Assembly (NCBI GenBank): GCA_031385545.1
Contig: JANNBN010000057.1
Span: 1-64,000, forward strand
DNA from: JANNBN01 sp031385545
GTDB taxonomy: Bacteria; Actinomycetota; Acidimicrobiia; Acidimicrobiales; JANYDT01
Reading direction: 5' to 3'
Length of the DNA stretch: 64,000 nt
Shown: piece after piece, positions 40,228 to 49,109 of the stretch
How positions within the stretch are numbered: position 1 is the first letter of the stretch
Layout of the letters: every line of letters begins with the position of its first letter
The notes under the pieces: generated by a model
Told to the model about the DNA's origin: nothing
Database searches by the model: none
What the model saw: the letters and a program-made list of their open reading frames with translations, nothing else
Made by a program: the position numbers and the translations under genes

Positions 40228-42068
40228 TTCGGTTGAGGGGCGTGCTCCGGCTGTTCGCAGGGCTGTCGACCAACCTTCGACAGACCTATCGATTGGTCTG
40301 GGACGGTGCCCGATCACAGGTGACCATCGGTCTTGCGCTCGACGTTGTGCTGACCGTCGCCACGATCGGCCAACTGGCCTTGGTGAAGCGGTTGCTCTCG
40401 CAATTGCGGGTCGGCGCTCAGCAAGGCGAGTTAGCGCAGCCGTTGCTCCTCACGATCGCCGTCAGTGGAGTCCTCGCTGCCACGGTGGCGGCGATCGGTG
40501 CGGTGCAGATGTTCATTCGGCCACTGGCAGTTGAGATGCTCACTCGCCACACGTACGCCAAGGTGCTCGAACGACTGCGCACGGCTCCCCTCGAGGACTT
40601 CGACGAGCCCACGTTCCATGACCGTCTTGAACGGCTTTCGAAGGACGGGGTCGAGCGTCCGGCCGAACTGGTGTGGGCGGCGTCCGGGCTGCTTGCCAGC
40701 CTGATCGGCATCATTGGCATCGGCGCGTTCGTGACGTCGATCCTTCCGGAGATCATGCCGATGGTGATCGTCGGGGCGATACCGCTGCTCGTCGCCAGCC
40801 GTGTCGACGCCCACGCCTACTACCAATACATCCAGGGTGTGGGATCACTTCGCCGCAGAACCCAATACCTGCGAGACGTGCTCACCGAACGCAAGATGGC
40901 GCCCGAACTTCTTGGTTACGGGCTTCGGCCCAGGCTGGAGGAGTGGCACGAAGCTTTTCAGCAACAGCGGATCGACCGGCTTGCGACGATGGTCAAGTCC
41001 CGCTCCATCCGCTCCATCTACACGGCGATTGCAACCATCATCGTCACGATTGCAGCCATGTCGCTCATCGCGTGGAGGGCTACACATGGTGACCTCACCA
41101 TCGACGAAGCCGTCGCTGTGGTGTTGGGCGTCCAGCAGTTGACGGGAAGGCTTTCGACCCTTCGGTCCGCCCTGTCTGTCGTGCAACAGAATCGACTGTT
41201 CCTCTCGGACCTGTTCAGCTTCCTCAACGACGTCGCCCCGCCGAGCACCGACCAGCGCCCGTCTGTCAGCGAATCGGGCACGGAGCCGGTGCCCGTCGGG
41301 CTGGGCAGCGACATCCAGGTCGACTCCGTGGTCTTTCGCTACCCGGCGCAGACCCGAAATGCTGTCGACACCATCGATGTGCACATTCCGAAGGGACAGG
41401 TCGTCGCGCTGGTCGGAGAGAACGGGTCAGGCAAGACGACGCTCGCCAAAATCATTGCGGGGCTGTACTCGCCGACGTCGGGAACTGTGCGGGTCGGTGG
41501 AGTCGACCTGGCCGGGTTGCAGGGCTCGGCCCGCACCCGCCACGCCGTGACCGTATTCCAGGACTTTGCTCGGTTCGCCCTCAGCGCCCACGACAACATC
41601 GCGTTGGGTGACACGGCGCGGATGAACGACCCGGCACGAGTGCAGCAGTCGATCGATGCGGCCGGTCTGGGTGGAGTCATCGATGCGCTTCCCAACGGCT
41701 TGGACACCATCCTGGCGTCGCAGTTCGAGGGCGGGGTTGATGTGTCATCGGGGCAGTGGCAGCGGTTCGCACTCGCCCGTGCGTTCTACCGTGATGCCCC
41801 GGTCCTGCTCTTGGACGAACCCACCGCTGCACTCGACGCTCGGTCCGAGTACCTGCTGTTCGAACGAGTCCGCGAAATCGCCCGAGGTCGCACCGTCATT
41901 CTGATCTCGCACCGTCTGGCCTCAGTTCGCGACGTCGACCGGATCATCGTCATGCGCACCGGACGCATCGTGGAGTCAGGAACGCACCAGGAACTGATCG
42001 CGTCTGGCGGGCTGTACGCAGAACTGACGGACCTGCAGGAACGAACGAGCCTCGCCAACCTGGACTGA
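40224..42068 (+). CDS. Lasso peptide ABC exporter (fused membrane and ATPase domains)
   Basis: 614 residues. The N-terminal 340 residues carry the membrane domain, with clear hydrophobic helices (e.g. LLLTIAVSGVLAATVAAIGAVQMF, LLASLIGIIGIGAFVTSI, IYTAIATIIVTIAAMSLIAW). The ATPase domain has Walker A VALVGENGSGKTTLAKII, the Q-loop VTVFQDFARF, the signature VSSGQWQRFALARA, Walker B PVLLLDEPTAALD and the switch His in ILISHRL. It is a half-transporter working as a dimer and probably exports the mature peptide, giving self-protection. It is the last gene of the plus-strand group. Confidence 0.92.
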   Translation: MIRLRGVLRLFAGLSTNLRQTYRLVWDGARSQVTIGLALDVVLTVATIGQLALVKRLLSQLRVGAQQGELAQPLLLTIAVSGVLAATVAAIGAVQMFIRPLAVEMLTRHTYAKVLERLRTAPLEDFDEPTFHDRLERLSKDGVERPAELVWAASGLLASLIGIIGIGAFVTSILPEIMPMVIVGAIPLLVASRVDAHAYYQYIQGVGSLRRRTQYLRDVLTERKMAPELLGYGLRPRLEEWHEAFQQQRIDRLATMVKSRSIRSIYTAIATIIVTIAAMSLIAWRATHGDLTIDEAVAVVLGVQQLTGRLSTLRSALSVVQQNRLFLSDLFSFLNDVAPPSTDQRPSVSESGTEPVPVGLGSDIQVDSVVFRYPAQTRNAVDTIDVHIPKGQVVALVGENGSGKTTLAKIIAGLYSPTSGTVRVGGVDLAGLQGSARTRHAVTVFQDFARFALSAHDNIALGDTARMNDPARVQQSIDAAGLGGVIDALPNGLDTILASQFEGGVDVSSGQWQRFALARAFYRDAPVLLLDEPTAALDARSEYLLFERVREIARGRTVILISHRLASVRDVDRIIVMRTGRIVESGTHQELIASGGLYAELTDLQERTSLANLD

Positions 42069-42088
42069 CGCGGGTCCTACGTACGGTC

Positions 42089-42532
42089 CTAGCGCGCGGT
42101 TGAGTCAGCTGTTGCGCGGTAGTTGGTGGAAGCGTCGCCTGCCTGTGGGCGGTCTTCGTAGCGCTCGCCCGCGAGCACAGCGCGCATTGCCTTGCGGACG
42201 CGGATCGGGTCGAGCGGCTTGATGAGCCATCCGTCGGCGTCGCATTTCTGGGCCAGATACGTGTCGGCGTTGCGGTCGAGCAGCAACAGCACGGGCACTT
42301 CGGGGGAACGGCCGCCAGAGGCCTCGAGGCGTAGGTCGTAGGTGACCGCAATCGCCCCCATGTCCGAGATCTGCATGTCGAGGATGACAAGGTCCGGCTC
42401 TTCGGTGGCCACGATATCTCGGACGGCCCGGCCGGCGGTAACGCTGCGGATGACGGTATCGCCACCCGGGATGGCGGCGCGGATCTCGTCGTGCACCCAG
42501 GGGGCGTCGCTACAGATCAAGACGGTGGGCAT
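42089..42532 (-). CDS. Single-domain response-regulator receiver
   Basis: 147 residues, receiver domain only. It has VLICSDAPWVHDEI (one acidic residue instead of the usual pair), VILDMQISDMGAIAVTYDLR with the phospho-acceptor Asp in D-M, VLLLLDRNA and the late Lys in LIKPLDPIRVRKAM. The C-terminal 30 residues are disordered-looking. With no output domain it would act through protein contact, CheY-like. It converges with the exporter gene across 20 bases and follows the transporter gene on the same strand. The partner kinase is not in the window. Confidence 0.85.
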   Translation of the reverse strand: MPTVLICSDAPWVHDEIRAAIPGGDTVIRSVTAGRAVRDIVATEEPDLVILDMQISDMGAIAVTYDLRLEASGGRSPEVPVLLLLDRNADTYLAQKCDADGWLIKPLDPIRVRKAMRAVLAGERYEDRPQAGDASTNYRATADSTAR

Positions 42533-42543
42533 GGCTGTTGAGA

Positions 42544-43929
42544 CTAGTGCCCGGCAGGTGCAGGACCAGCGGCACCGGTGGCCGTGGCGGCTACGAACCC
42601 CGGTTTGAACAGCAGCCAGAACAAGATGCCGGCGGCCAAGGTGAGTCCGGCGCCGGCGACGAGCGGCGTGTTCGAGCTCACGCTCGACGCGACGTATCCC
42701 ACGAGGACCGATGCCGGAACCTGGGCGAGGCTGGACACGCTGGAGTAGATACCCATCGCCTCGCCTTGGCGGCCCATCTCGGCGGAGCGCGACATGAGCG
42801 AGGTGAGGTTGGCCATGGACAGACCCTGGAAGAGCGCCAGGACCGGGATGAACAGGTACAGGATGGCGGACCGGGTGATGAGGCAGTACGCCGTGAGTGC
42901 CACTACTTGGCCGAAGATCGAGAAGCGGAGCACCTTGTAGTCAGCCAGCTTCTTTGCCACCACGCCGACCAAGGCGCCTTGGGTGATGGCGATGAACACG
43001 CCAACGATGGCGAAGTAGTCACCGGTCTTGGATTGGGAGAAACCGAATTTGTTCTTGACGTATACCCCGAAGAACGTGGTGAAGAACGTGAACCCACAGA
43101 CCCAGAAGAACGCTGTGGTCAGGACGGGGCGAAGCCGTGGACTGGAGAAGCCCTCCTGCACGTTGCGGACGGCCTTTGACAGTTCGAGCTTTCCGCTGCG
43201 TTTGTGGACCAGCGTCTCGGGAAGCCTGAAGAACACCGAGGCCGCGTTGAGCGCCGCCAAGAGCGAAGCGAACAGGAACGGTGTTGTCGCTCCGAACCAC
43301 GAGGGCGTGTCGAACAGGCCGTAGAAGCTGGTGTCCGGAGCGCTGAGCCGACCGCCGATGTAGGGCCCGAGGATGAACCCGAGACCGAACGCAGCACCGA
43401 TGAGACCGAAGTTCTTGGCTCGGTTCTCGTTGGTCGAGACGTCGCCGATTGCAGCTTGGGCAACGGCCAGGTTGCCACCGGTGATGCCGTCGATGGCTCG
43501 GCCAAGGAACAACAACGGGATGGACTTGGCGCTGATGCCGGCGGCGAAGATCAGGTAGCCGACAGCTGTTCCGGCGATAGAGATTGCGAGGATGGGCCGG
43601 CGGCCCATGCGGTCCGAAAGCTGCCCGAGAATCGGTGCCGCAAGGAAGATGCAGAGGGGATACACCGCTTGGAGCCAACCAAGCATGATGAGCCCGGTCG
43701 TTGGAGACCAATCCAACGGGGTGACGCGGAACGCGGCCCCGGGCCGTGGATCGATGAGGAGCGGGAAGACGGGGATGAGAATGGAGAAACCAACGAGATC
43801 GATGAAGATCGTGAAGAACAACGGCAACAGGGCCTTTCGCTGGCGGGGTTGCGTTCCGCTGCCAGCAGTGCCGGGGCTATCGGTTGGAAAGACTTTCGGA
43901 AGGACTTCCGGAGGTTCGGAGTTCGGCAC
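42544..43929 (-). CDS. MFS transporter (drug-efflux type)
   Basis: 461 residues, about 12 hydrophobic segments after a 30-residue polar N terminus. Motif A is GQLSDRMGRRPILAIS in the loop after helix 2, and GRAIDGITGGNLAVAQAAIGDVSTNENRAK resembles the TetA/multidrug group. FGLGFILGPYIGGRL is motif C, typical of antiporters. The substrate cannot be told. The stop lies 11 bases from the start of the receiver gene on the same strand, so they may be co-transcribed. Inner membrane. Confidence 0.9.
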   Translation of the reverse strand: MPNSEPPEVLPKVFPTDSPGTAGSGTQPRQRKALLPLFFTIFIDLVGFSILIPVFPLLIDPRPGAAFRVTPLDWSPTTGLIMLGWLQAVYPLCIFLAAPILGQLSDRMGRRPILAISIAGTAVGYLIFAAGISAKSIPLLFLGRAIDGITGGNLAVAQAAIGDVSTNENRAKNFGLIGAAFGLGFILGPYIGGRLSAPDTSFYGLFDTPSWFGATTPFLFASLLAALNAASVFFRLPETLVHKRSGKLELSKAVRNVQEGFSSPRLRPVLTTAFFWVCGFTFFTTFFGVYVKNKFGFSQSKTGDYFAIVGVFIAITQGALVGVVAKKLADYKVLRFSIFGQVVALTAYCLITRSAILYLFIPVLALFQGLSMANLTSLMSRSAEMGRQGEAMGIYSSVSSLAQVPASVLVGYVASSVSSNTPLVAGAGLTLAAGILFWLLFKPGFVAATATGAAGPAPAGH

Positions 43930-43971
43930 TCGATCACCTTAACGGGAGGGGTGAGACAACCTTTTGGCCGG

Positions 43972-45057
43972 TCACCACTGCGACGCCAGCCTGCTGAGCG
44001 CTGCGCCTTCGTCCAAGCGGGGGTCGAACTGCTCGACCAAAGCGACGATGGGTGTTGAGAGCGATGATCGGAGCGTGTCTGCTGCAGCTTCGTCGCGCAC
44101 GCGACGGGCCTGGTGGTCGGCGAGTATCTCGTTGACGGCGTTCGCCTGCGCAGACTTTCCGGGAGACGAGTTCGGAAGACCTTCGTAGAACGGTTCAGCC
44201 CGATTCACAATGGCACCGTGGACGGTGATGCCGGTCTGCCCGATCTCCCCGGCGAAATCCAACGCAGCGCGGAGCGGCTCGTGTTCCGATGTCGTGATCA
44301 GGATCCACGCTGTGCGTTGATCCGTGAGGATTTCGAGCGCGTCTGCCGCCCGCTCACGAAAGCCTGACTCCAGCCCGTCGAAGAGCCGGAAGAACTCAAT
44401 CGCATCGGACACGACAGCGCCGCCGATGACCTGCGTCAGTGGCTTCAGCACGGCTTGGGCTGCACTTGAAACCAGACGGAACGCGCCTTTCCCCGGAGCG
44501 ATGACCAGACGAAACAGAGTGTGGTCGAGGAACCGGACCAAGCGACGCGGTGCGGTGACGAAGTCCAGCGCGTTTGCGGCGGGCGGGGTGTCGACCACCA
44601 CCACGTCGAACCGCTCATCTGCGACCAGTTGGTGAACCTTCTCCGCGGCCATGTACTCCTGGGTTCCCGACAGCGTGCCGGAGATGTTCGCATAGAGCCG
44701 GTTGGCCAGAATGGCGGCCGCCTGGCCTGGCGCTGCGTGCGTGCGGATGACATCGTCGAAGGTCGCTTTGGTGTCGAGCATGCAAGCCCACAGCTCACCG
44801 GCGAGCGGCTCAGCGGGTTGCGAACCGTTGACGGTCAAAGAGACGCGGCGAGGTGTGTTGTCGAGCGCGACGACACCCAGCGTTTCTGCGAGACGCTTCG
44901 CCGGATCAATCGTGACCACCACGCAGCGCCTGCCGCGTTGCGCCTGCGACAAGGCGATTGCCGACGCGAGCGTGGTCTTGCCGACGCCGCCTGTCCCTGC
45001 GGTCACGATGACCCGGGCCGACGCAAGTACCGAAGCCAGGTCACCTTCTGGGATCAT
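43972..45057 (-). CDS. ArsA-like ATPase, second of a pair
   Basis: 361 residues from ATG 45057; a Pro-rich upstream extension in the frame is not family-like. The deviant Walker A is VTAGTGGVGKTTLASAIAL (K-G-G-V-G-K-T-T with T for the first K). VVVTIDPAKRLAETLGV follows, then DVVVVDTPPAANALDF. The A-loop region holds GAIVNRAEPFY. These ATPases resemble ArsA/Get3 and in actinobacteria come as adjacent pairs that probably form a heterodimer. Its start overlaps the end of the partner gene (ATGA, 45054-45057). No arsenic pump lies nearby. Confidence 0.88.
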   Translation of the reverse strand: MIPEGDLASVLASARVIVTAGTGGVGKTTLASAIALSQAQRGRRCVVVTIDPAKRLAETLGVVALDNTPRRVSLTVNGSQPAEPLAGELWACMLDTKATFDDVIRTHAAPGQAAAILANRLYANISGTLSGTQEYMAAEKVHQLVADERFDVVVVDTPPAANALDFVTAPRRLVRFLDHTLFRLVIAPGKGAFRLVSSAAQAVLKPLTQVIGGAVVSDAIEFFRLFDGLESGFRERAADALEILTDQRTAWILITTSEHEPLRAALDFAGEIGQTGITVHGAIVNRAEPFYEGLPNSSPGKSAQANAVNEILADHQARRVRDEAAADTLRSSLSTPIVALVEQFDPRLDEGAALSRLASQW

Positions 45058-45971
45058 CCGATCTCCTCGGCGGTGATTTGCTGGACGATTTGTTGGAGGG
45101 CTTCCTGGAGGGCTTCCTGGAGGCGAGTACGCCGCTGCACCGCTGACGGGTCCCACACCGCAGGCAGTTCGACCAACGGGAGCGGAAGCTGAGCCCGGAG
45201 ACGTTGAATCAACTCGGTCTGCGAGGACTCTCGTGTTGCCCGGTCATGTATGAGTCGTTTTAGCGGGTCGCTCAACACGCTCTGTTTCAGCGTTCCGGCG
45301 AGGCGACTCTCGACCCGGTTCACGATCAGTGGACCAAGCCGCACGTGCACGCGGTCCTCGAGCGCAAATGCTGTTTCGACCGTCTCCGAGACGGGCGTCT
45401 GTTCGGGAAGGGTCACCAGGACCACCTGTGTTATGGCAGGGTCCGCCAGCGTTGCTGCTACCTCGTCCGCCTGCTGGCGGATTGCGCCGACTGAAACCGA
45501 TTCGCGCAGACCTGCGGCGGTATGCAACATCGTGATGGCGTGCCCGGAAGCCGGTCCATCGACAACCACCAAGTCATGGTCACCTTGGTTGACAAGCGCT
45601 TTGATCCTCCCGAGCACGAGGATGTCGCGAATGCCGGGCACGGCGGTTGCGATCATGTCCAGCGCGCCGGAAGCACGCAGGCGGTCCGCAACCCGCCCGA
45701 GCCGCTTGTCGGAGAGCCAGTCGGCCAGTGCCCGGTCCGCTAAGACCATCTGAGCCTCGAGCCGATCGGCGACAACCACACGCGACTCGCTGAACGGCTC
45801 GGCGCCGAACAGGGCGGCAAGCGACGCCGGAGACTCCAGTCCGACCAGCAATGTGCGCAGTCCGGATGCCGCCGCTGCGGCCGCGGTGACTGCTGCCACA
45901 GTGGTTTTTCCCACTCCGCCCTTGCCGGCGACGATGAGGAGTCTGGAGTCACGGAAGAATGGGGGTCGCAT
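45054..45971 (-). CDS. ArsA-like ATPase, first of a pair
   Basis: 305 residues from ATG 45971. The signature KGGVGKT Walker A is complete (LLIVAGKGGVGKTTVAAV), and DLVVVDGPASGHAITML and VVLVTLPEQTPVSETVE follow. It lacks the second Ala/Pro-rich arm of true ArsA and matches the shorter actinobacterial half, as in the anion-transport ATPase pair upstream of a WhiB gene. WhiB in fact lies 3 kb away here, though not next to it. The C terminus has a Gln/Ala coiled segment (LQEALQEALQQIVQQI). Cytoplasmic; the cargo is unknown. Confidence 0.88.
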   Translation of the reverse strand: MRPPFFRDSRLLIVAGKGGVGKTTVAAVTAAAAAASGLRTLLVGLESPASLAALFGAEPFSESRVVVADRLEAQMVLADRALADWLSDKRLGRVADRLRASGALDMIATAVPGIRDILVLGRIKALVNQGDHDLVVVDGPASGHAITMLHTAAGLRESVSVGAIRQQADEVAATLADPAITQVVLVTLPEQTPVSETVETAFALEDRVHVRLGPLIVNRVESRLAGTLKQSVLSDPLKRLIHDRATRESSQTELIQRLRAQLPLPLVELPAVWDPSAVQRRTRLQEALQEALQQIVQQITAEEIG

Positions 45972-46044
45972 GCGATGTGACCACACCTTCTCAACCTCCG
46001 ATCAGCGCTCCCGTTCTCAGGACCGGACCGATCGATTAATCCGC

Positions 46045-47349
46045 ATGTGGCTGACGCGCACACTAGCCACCGTTGGTGTCTGTGCGGCAGCGCTGCTGTC
46101 GCTGCTGCCCCCGGCAGTGGCCACCGAGGTTCCACCGTCGTCCACACTGGTCCCGGCTGTGGTCGACTCCGGCGACCGTCCTGCCGGGCCGTTCGTCGAC
46201 ATTCTCGAAGTCGAAGGGCGCGTCGACCCGGTCACGGCCGATTTTATCGTGTCCTCGCTGCGCAAGGCAGCACTCGACGGCGCACAGGCCGTCGTGATCC
46301 AGCTCAACTCGCCCGGGTCGTTCCTCACCGCCGCGCAGATGGCCGAGGTGACCGATGCCATGAGCAAGCCGGGGCACGTCCCGGTAGCGGTCTGGGTGGG
46401 GCCCTCCGGAGCGCGGGCCCGCGGGCAGTCCGTCGAGCTGCTGGCAGCAGCGGACTTCGTGGGAGTCGGCGGCAAGGTCGAGGTGCAACCGTCCGGCTCC
46501 GCACCGCTTGACGCAAAGCAGGCGATCGACGCGAAAACGGCTGATGTGCAGGCACCCGTGCTCGCGGACTTCATTGGGCAGCTCGATGGAAAGACACTCG
46601 CCGGCCAGACGCTCGACACGGCAGGCGACACCGTGAAACAGGCCAACGGCCGCGAGACCGCACAGCTTCGCACGGTCAGGTTCCAGCGGCTGGGGCTGCT
46701 CCAACAGTTGCTGCACAACATGGCCAACCCGGGGATCACGTTTCTGTTCCTCACCATCGGTCTCGCGTTGGCTGTCTTCGAGTTCTTCACGGGCGGCGTC
46801 GGAATTGCCGCCAGTGTGGCGGTCATTTGCGCCGGTCTTGGTGCCTACGGCCTTGGTGTTCTACCCACCCGGCCGCTGGGTGCTTTCCTGGTGGTGGCAT
46901 CGTTCCTGGCGTTCGCCGTTGACGTGCAGGCTGGTCAACCGAGGTTCTGGACGGGGGTGGCCACCGTTGCACTTTCGGCCGGCTCGCTGCTGCTGTTCGG
47001 CTCCGGTGTTTCGGTGCCGCTGTGGTGGGCTGCAATTGTGGTCGTGATGATCGTCGTGTTCATGGTGGGCGGTATGCCGACCATGATCCGCACCCGGTTC
47101 GCAACGCCCACCATCGGCCGTGAGTCCATGGTCGGAGAGCTGGGAACGGCACGCACAGATGTCTCCCCCGACGGTGTGGTCGAGGTGAAGGGTGCGCCGT
47201 GGCGGGCACGGACCAACCGCAGCACGCCGATCACCGCCGGGTCGCCGCTGCGCGTGGCCTCGATCGATGGGCTGGTGCTTGAGGTGGAACCGCTTGAAGG
47301 TGCGGCGCGTGACCATCGGGAGCGCCGACGCCCAGACACAGCGGACTGA
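46045..47349 (+). CDS. NfeD-family membrane protein with ClpP-like domain
   Basis: 434 residues. A signal or first helix (LATVGVCAAALLSLLPPAVA) is followed by an extracytoplasmic ClpP-like domain (50-210) with VVIQLNSPGSFLTAAQMAEV and VAVWVGPSGARARGQSVELLAAADFVGV. Four to five membrane helices follow (about 240-350). The C-terminal domain RESMVGELGTARTDVSPDGVVEVKGAPWRARTNRSTPITAGSPLRVASIDGLVLEVEPL is the OB-fold NfeD tail. The canonical catalytic Ser site (A-S-A-G) reads A-R-G-Q-S, so protease activity is doubtful. The usual SPFH/stomatin partner is not adjacent. Divergent from the ArsA-like pair. Confidence 0.88.
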   Translation: MWLTRTLATVGVCAAALLSLLPPAVATEVPPSSTLVPAVVDSGDRPAGPFVDILEVEGRVDPVTADFIVSSLRKAALDGAQAVVIQLNSPGSFLTAAQMAEVTDAMSKPGHVPVAVWVGPSGARARGQSVELLAAADFVGVGGKVEVQPSGSAPLDAKQAIDAKTADVQAPVLADFIGQLDGKTLAGQTLDTAGDTVKQANGRETAQLRTVRFQRLGLLQQLLHNMANPGITFLFLTIGLALAVFEFFTGGVGIAASVAVICAGLGAYGLGVLPTRPLGAFLVVASFLAFAVDVQAGQPRFWTGVATVALSAGSLLLFGSGVSVPLWWAAIVVVMIVVFMVGGMPTMIRTRFATPTIGRESMVGELGTARTDVSPDGVVEVKGAPWRARTNRSTPITAGSPLRVASIDGLVLEVEPLEGAARDHRERRRPDTAD

Positions 47350-47391
47350 CCGGAGACGCCGCAACTGGGTCGCAGCAAACGGGTGCCTCGC

Positions 47392-48060
47392 TCAGCGCGG
47401 CGAGCGGTGGTCGGCGAGCGAGCCGCGCACGAGCATCAGCACATCGGTGTGGACCGCATCGACGCTGCGGCCTTCCACCTCGACGATGACCCCGTGTCCG
47501 CGTTCCGCCGCTCGCCGATACAGGCGTCGTGATGCCCGCAGGAGCGCCTCGTGGGACTCGTACACGTCCGGAGTGTTGCCAGCCGACTCAGCTCGGTCGA
47601 TAGCCCGTGCCATGGACGTTTCGACGCTGATGTCCAGCAACACGGTGAGCGCCGGAATGGGAAGGCCAAGGCGTTCCATCTCAAGCTGGAGAACCCAGTC
47701 GAACACAGCGTCAGCCTCGGCAGCATCGCCCGCCCGCGCTCCTTGGTAGACGGCGTTGGACAGCGTCCACCGGTTGATCAGCAATATGTCGCAGTCAGGC
47801 AACCCGTTGGTGACTGCATCCCACCTGTCCATGGCGAACCAGAGGGCCATCGAACGTGGGTCCAGCGTGTCGGCGGTGGCGTCCTCCGCTCCGCTGAGGA
47901 GCGCACCGATCCGAGACCCGAAGAACGTGCTGTACCGGGGGAACGACAGGGTGCCGACGCGGCTCCCCGAACCGGTCAGCGCGTCGGCGAGCAGCGCTGC
48001 TTGGGTCGTCTTGCCAGACGCGTCCAGCCCTTCGACCGCGATGATCGTCGGTGTGGTCAC
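47392..48060 (-). CDS. tmk: Thymidylate kinase
   Basis: 222 residues from GTG 48060. It phosphorylates dTMP to dTDP. Seen are the P-loop IIAVEGLDASGKTTQAALL, SFPRYSTFFGSRI (the F-P-R-Y dTMP-binding element), the acidic D-R-W in FAMDRWDAV and NRWTLSNAVYQGARA in the position of the usual D-R-Y/W. LDISVETSMARAIDRAES is a lid-type segment. Length is slightly above the 205-215 norm. The membrane-protein gene upstream ends 8 bases before its start. Cytoplasmic. Confidence 0.92.
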   Translation of the reverse strand: MTTPTIIAVEGLDASGKTTQAALLADALTGSGSRVGTLSFPRYSTFFGSRIGALLSGAEDATADTLDPRSMALWFAMDRWDAVTNGLPDCDILLINRWTLSNAVYQGARAGDAAEADAVFDWVLQLEMERLGLPIPALTVLLDISVETSMARAIDRAESAGNTPDVYESHEALLRASRRLYRRAAERGHGVIVEVEGRSVDAVHTDVLMLVRGSLADHRSPR

Positions 48061-48067
48061 GGTGTGG

Positions 48068-48982
48068 TCACGGTGTGTCGGAGGCAGCCGCTGCGGCCGC
48101 AATGACGCCCAGGTCCAGGTTCTCGAAGCGCACCCGCAGGTCCAGATAGGCAAACACCATGAAGGCCGCCGTCAGGGCCGTGCCCAAGGCTGTTCCAACC
48201 GAACCCAGCACGATCTGCGCAATGGTGCCGACCGACGAGGCAGAGGTCCCGATCACCTGCGAGATCAGGCTGAACGGAAGCCCGATCAGCGTCGAGATGA
48301 AGCCGCCCACGACGATGAGCCCAAGGATCGGCCAGAACCGTCGAGCGGTCAGGTGCCAGCTGCGCTTCATGGCGGCCACTGCGCCCGCCCGTTCGACCAC
48401 CACCACCTGAGGAGTGACGGCAAAACGCGTCATCGTGAACAGGATTCCGACGCAGCACGCCAACAGCCCGAGCATGTTGGCAAGACCGGTCAGGATGACG
48501 GCGCCGATGAGTGCCGGGGCCAGACCGAGGACGGACCGCATGCAATCGCGGATCGGGGTCTTTCTCATCAGGATGCGGTCCGTGTAATACGCCGTGAGCA
48601 CGCCCTGGACGAGGGTGGCTGTCACCAGCATCAGGATCAAGGACGGCAGTTCTCCGCCCAATGCTCCGTTGAAGCCTGACAGATCGACGGTATCGCCGGG
48701 CTGCAGGTTGTTGGTCTGGGTCTGAAAGCTCGTCAACCAGTTCTGCAGGCTTCCACTGCGATGCGAGCTGAGAACTGAGACGATCTGCGACGGGATGACC
48801 AGGACAAGAGCGAACGGCAGCACAGAGCGGATGGAGCGCCACCAGAGCCGAAAGCCGCGGTCGATGACTTCGCCGAACTCCAGTGGAGGAGTGCCCGAAC
48901 GGGGCGGTAACGCCCATTGCGTCGGGTCTGCGGGGGATCCGGACCACGGTGGCTCTGGTGGCGGTGGCGGCTGGTCAGTCAC
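48068..48982 (-). CDS. Membrane protein, multi-helix, Pro-rich N terminus
   Basis: 304 residues. A Pro-rich cytoplasmic N terminus (QPPPPPEPPWSG) is followed by FGEVIDRGFRLWWRSIRSVLPFALVLVIPSQIV and five to six hydrophobic segments, including LPSLILMLVTATLVQGVLTAYYT, LALIGAVILTGLANMLGLLACCVGILF and FWPILGLIVVGGFISTLIGLPFSLISQV. The FGEV-x-x-x-x-F-R-L-W-W-R start is often seen in actinobacterial membrane proteins related to glycerophosphodiester phosphodiesterase membrane domains. It is read with tmk (8-base spacing). Divergent from whiB. Role unknown. Confidence 0.8.
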   Translation of the reverse strand: MTDQPPPPPEPPWSGSPADPTQWALPPRSGTPPLEFGEVIDRGFRLWWRSIRSVLPFALVLVIPSQIVSVLSSHRSGSLQNWLTSFQTQTNNLQPGDTVDLSGFNGALGGELPSLILMLVTATLVQGVLTAYYTDRILMRKTPIRDCMRSVLGLAPALIGAVILTGLANMLGLLACCVGILFTMTRFAVTPQVVVVERAGAVAAMKRSWHLTARRFWPILGLIVVGGFISTLIGLPFSLISQVIGTSASSVGTIAQIVLGSVGTALGTALTAAFMVFAYLDLRVRFENLDLGVIAAAAAASDTP

Positions 48983-49080
48983 CCTGCAACCGTACCGCCG
49001 CCGTACACGCCCTCACGGGACGCAGACGGACTCTCGAAACTTGCCCCTTGCCTTTGTGACCTACGACACGTACGTTTGCA

Positions 49081-49092
49081 TTCTGTACAGAA
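49081..49092. promoter_or_regulatory. 12-base perfect palindrome upstream of whiB
   Basis: TTCTGTACAGAA at 49081-49092 is a perfect palindrome. It ends 17 bases before the whiB start (49110) and just upstream of the AAGGA Shine-Dalgarno-like stretch (49104-49108). It sits within the divergent region shared with the membrane-protein gene (start 48982). A dimeric repressor could bind here. The protein is unknown, and chance occurrence of a 12-base palindrome is not negligible. Confidence 0.5.
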
Positions 49093-49109
49093 CCTTGGGG
49101 GTCAAGGAA

